64,000 bases of DNA from assembly GCA_963977105.1 (NCBI GenBank), contig CAXBNI010000002.1:248001-312000 (forward strand). The letters run 5' to 3'. Each line of letters begins with the position of its first letter. Within the stretch, counting starts at the first letter, position 1. A model generated the notes under the pieces. The model did no database searches. It was not told the DNA's origin and was given only the letters and a program-made list of their open reading frames with translations. The position numbers were made by a program, and so were the translations under genes. Positions 62,861-64,000 of the stretch are shown piece after piece. The DNA is from UBA2705 sp963977105. GTDB lineage: Bacteria; Pseudomonadota; Alphaproteobacteria; Micavibrionales; Micavibrionaceae.

Positions 62861-63260
62861 CGCTACCCCCTTAACAACGACAGCCTAAAACAGCGTGGCA
62901 TTAACTGTGCTGAAAGATGGCCTGCTTTACACATCAATCTCCTCATAAAATAAGCCGGTTTCAGATAAATCTGAAACCGGCCGTTCTTTCTATGGGGGAG
63001 AGAGAAAGAAACTTTATAAATTTTGTTTTACTTAACACACTCTTTATTTAGGACCACTCGCCTGCCCTTTATTAGACTGTTCTAAACCAAGCTTCATTTA
63101 AAATCAAGCCCTATTTGACAATAAGTGAAGTTAGTTGCCTCGCTCACTTATTATTAATTATATAAGTAAAAATGAATATAAGCAAATTATTTTTTAGAAT
63201 CCCCCTAGATTATAACCACTTTTGTGATAAATATGTATAAGCAACGCGTAAGGGAGCGAT
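62861..63260. other. Gap after mlaC
   Basis: A 400-base region holding one terminator at 62954-62990. I see no gene or promoter box in the remainder; it is AT-rich toward 63170-63240, just before the next gene. Confidence 0.5.
62954..62990 (+). terminator. Rho-independent terminator after mlaC
   Basis: GCCGGTTTCAGA (62954-62965) pairs perfectly with TCTGAAACCGGC (62970-62981) around TAAA, a 12-bp stem. The tail CGTTCTTTCT is only partly T-rich. Confidence 0.75.
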
Positions 63261-64000
63261 ATGACAGATTTAGATAGGCCAATATGGCGCCAAGACTGTA
63301 CACTCTATGAGAAAACACTGATTACACGTGGCAAATGGATAGATGATGACCGCCAAGGGCGTAATGTCGCGTATAAAATATACCACCCAGCGCAAGACGA
63401 AGCTGCCACACCGCAAAAGCTGCCTGTTATTATATGGTCACACGGCCTCGGTGGCACGCGCGACGGCGCGGGCTTTATCGCGCGTTATCTTGCGCGGTTT
63501 GGTTATGTCATTGTCCACGTCCAGCATCACGGCACAGATAGCTTCCTCTGGGAAGGCAAGACAGGGCATCCTTGGGATAACATCCGCAATGCGAAGATCC
63601 CACGCAAAACAGCTCTGCAGCGCTATCAAGACATACCCTTTGCACTTAAATGCCTCGAAGAGGGCCGCGATCTTTCCCCCGCGCTTCAAGCTGATATGGA
63701 CTTAGAGAAGATTGGCATGTCAGGCCATTCATTCGGCGCAGGCACGACACAGATCATGGCAGGGCAAACCCTAGGGCGCGGGCGCCGACTTTATCAATTT
63801 AAAGAATCGCGTTTTAAGGCCGGCATTGTATACTCGCCAATCCCCTCGTTTAATCGCAGCGACGCGGGCACGACCATTTATGGTGGCATCGACATTCCAC
63901 TTTTTCACATGACAGGCACAGACGACTTCAGCCCCGTTGATGAAACAGGCTATGAAAAACGCCTTGAAGTTTATGAAAACGTCAGCAAAGCCGCACAGCA
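63261..64000 (+). CDS. Alpha/beta hydrolase, N-terminal part
   Basis: The frame from ATG at 63261 is open to the right edge (246 complete codons plus two bases), so the end of the gene is missing. AGGGAG lies 5 bases before the ATG. The oxyanion segment is VIIWSHGLGGTRD near residue 65-75, and the nucleophile serine lies in the elbow GMSGHSFGAGT near residue 153 (G-H-S-F-G). A likely acid residue follows in MTGTDDFSP near residue 222. The fold is that of a dienelactone-hydrolase-like or platelet-activating-factor-acetylhydrolase-like enzyme. No signal peptide is seen. The substrate is not known. Confidence 0.82.
   Translation, partial: MTDLDRPIWRQDCTLYEKTLITRGKWIDDDRQGRNVAYKIYHPAQDEAATPQKLPVIIWSHGLGGTRDGAGFIARYLARFGYVIVHVQHHGTDSFLWEGKTGHPWDNIRNAKIPRKTALQRYQDIPFALKCLEEGRDLSPALQADMDLEKIGMSGHSFGAGTTQIMAGQTLGRGRRLYQFKESRFKAGIVYSPIPSFNRSDAGTTIYGGIDIPLFHMTGTDDFSPVDETGYEKRLEVYENVSKAAQ

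Noticed and set aside
63343..63705. 120-codon plus-strand frame near the right edge
   Set aside because: It is in another frame of the alpha/beta hydrolase gene that starts at 63261 and runs off the window. The hydrolase frame has GHSFG and a ribosome binding site.
1..64000. Insertion sequences, prophage or CRISPR arrays
   Set aside because: No transposase, integrase, terminal repeat pair, phage structural gene or regularly spaced repeat was seen anywhere in the window.

Overview
The window comes from the chromosome of an alphaproteobacterium of moderate GC content. The main evidence is a circularly permuted, two-piece ssrA (tmRNA) gene on the minus strand at about 8790-9165. Supporting evidence is the mutM / rpsT / dnaA / dnaN / recF neighbourhood, an ELM1-type (mitochondrial-fission-like) glycosyltransferase, and the lptFG and mlaA-mlaC genes. 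The lineage cannot be fixed from sequence reading alone. I-type (Dot/Icm-like) secretion proteins on the chromosome suggest a host- or prey-associated or otherwise deep-branching alphaproteobacterium.

Layout. 1-8.5 kb: end of bamB, der, two GNAT acetyltransferases, an MscS channel, a DUF2157/GDYXXLXY membrane pair, an aminotransferase and a SpoU-type RNA methyltransferase. 8.5-10.4 kb: permuted tmRNA and small orphan genes. 10.4-17.9 kb, mostly minus strand: replication and repair core (recF, dnaN, dnaA), rpsT and mutM. 17.9-22.9 kb, minus: a short envelope-polysaccharide island (SIMPL protein, GT2, Wzz-like, GT4, O-antigen ligase/polymerase-like). 22.9-25.5 kb: rsmB-family methyltransferase, then a membrane protein overlapping a 2Fe-2S ferredoxin. 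25.6-28.3 kb: an orphan gene diverging from a secreted Gly/Tyr/Ser-rich protein with a GD-type C-terminal repeat. 28.4-36.9 kb: typA, a YceI protein, two TerD-superfamily proteins flanking a Na+/Ca2+ exchanger, and ettA. 36.9-37.9 kb: ELM1-like glycosyltransferase.

38.1-50.0 kb is the most unusual part: four consecutive same-strand genes, each about 900-1040 codons and all members of the DotA/TraY family of polytopic inner-membrane type IV secretion proteins. No other dot/icm/tra gene is in the window. All four share an extra N-terminal membrane domain of about 130 residues ending in an A-x-A-Q signal-peptidase-like site, an invariant GWAGAGxWY motif and conserved periplasmic cysteines. The fourth has a unique hydrophilic C-terminal tail. 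Close downstream lies a 691-residue protein with degenerate ankyrin-like repeats, a candidate effector.

50-64 kb returns to housekeeping: uppP, thioredoxin with a CQPC active site, a duplicated PGCG permease, asnB, holC and pepA on the minus strand. These are followed on the plus strand by lptF-lptG (LPS export), mlaA-mlaC (phospholipid trafficking) and a partial alpha/beta hydrolase running off the right edge.

Several genes act together. BamB, LptF/G, MlaA/C, the polysaccharide island and UppP all serve the outer envelope. DnaA, DnaN, RecF, HolC and MutM serve replication and repair. Der, TypA, EttA, S20, tmRNA, RsmB and the SpoU methyltransferase serve ribosome assembly, modification and rescue.
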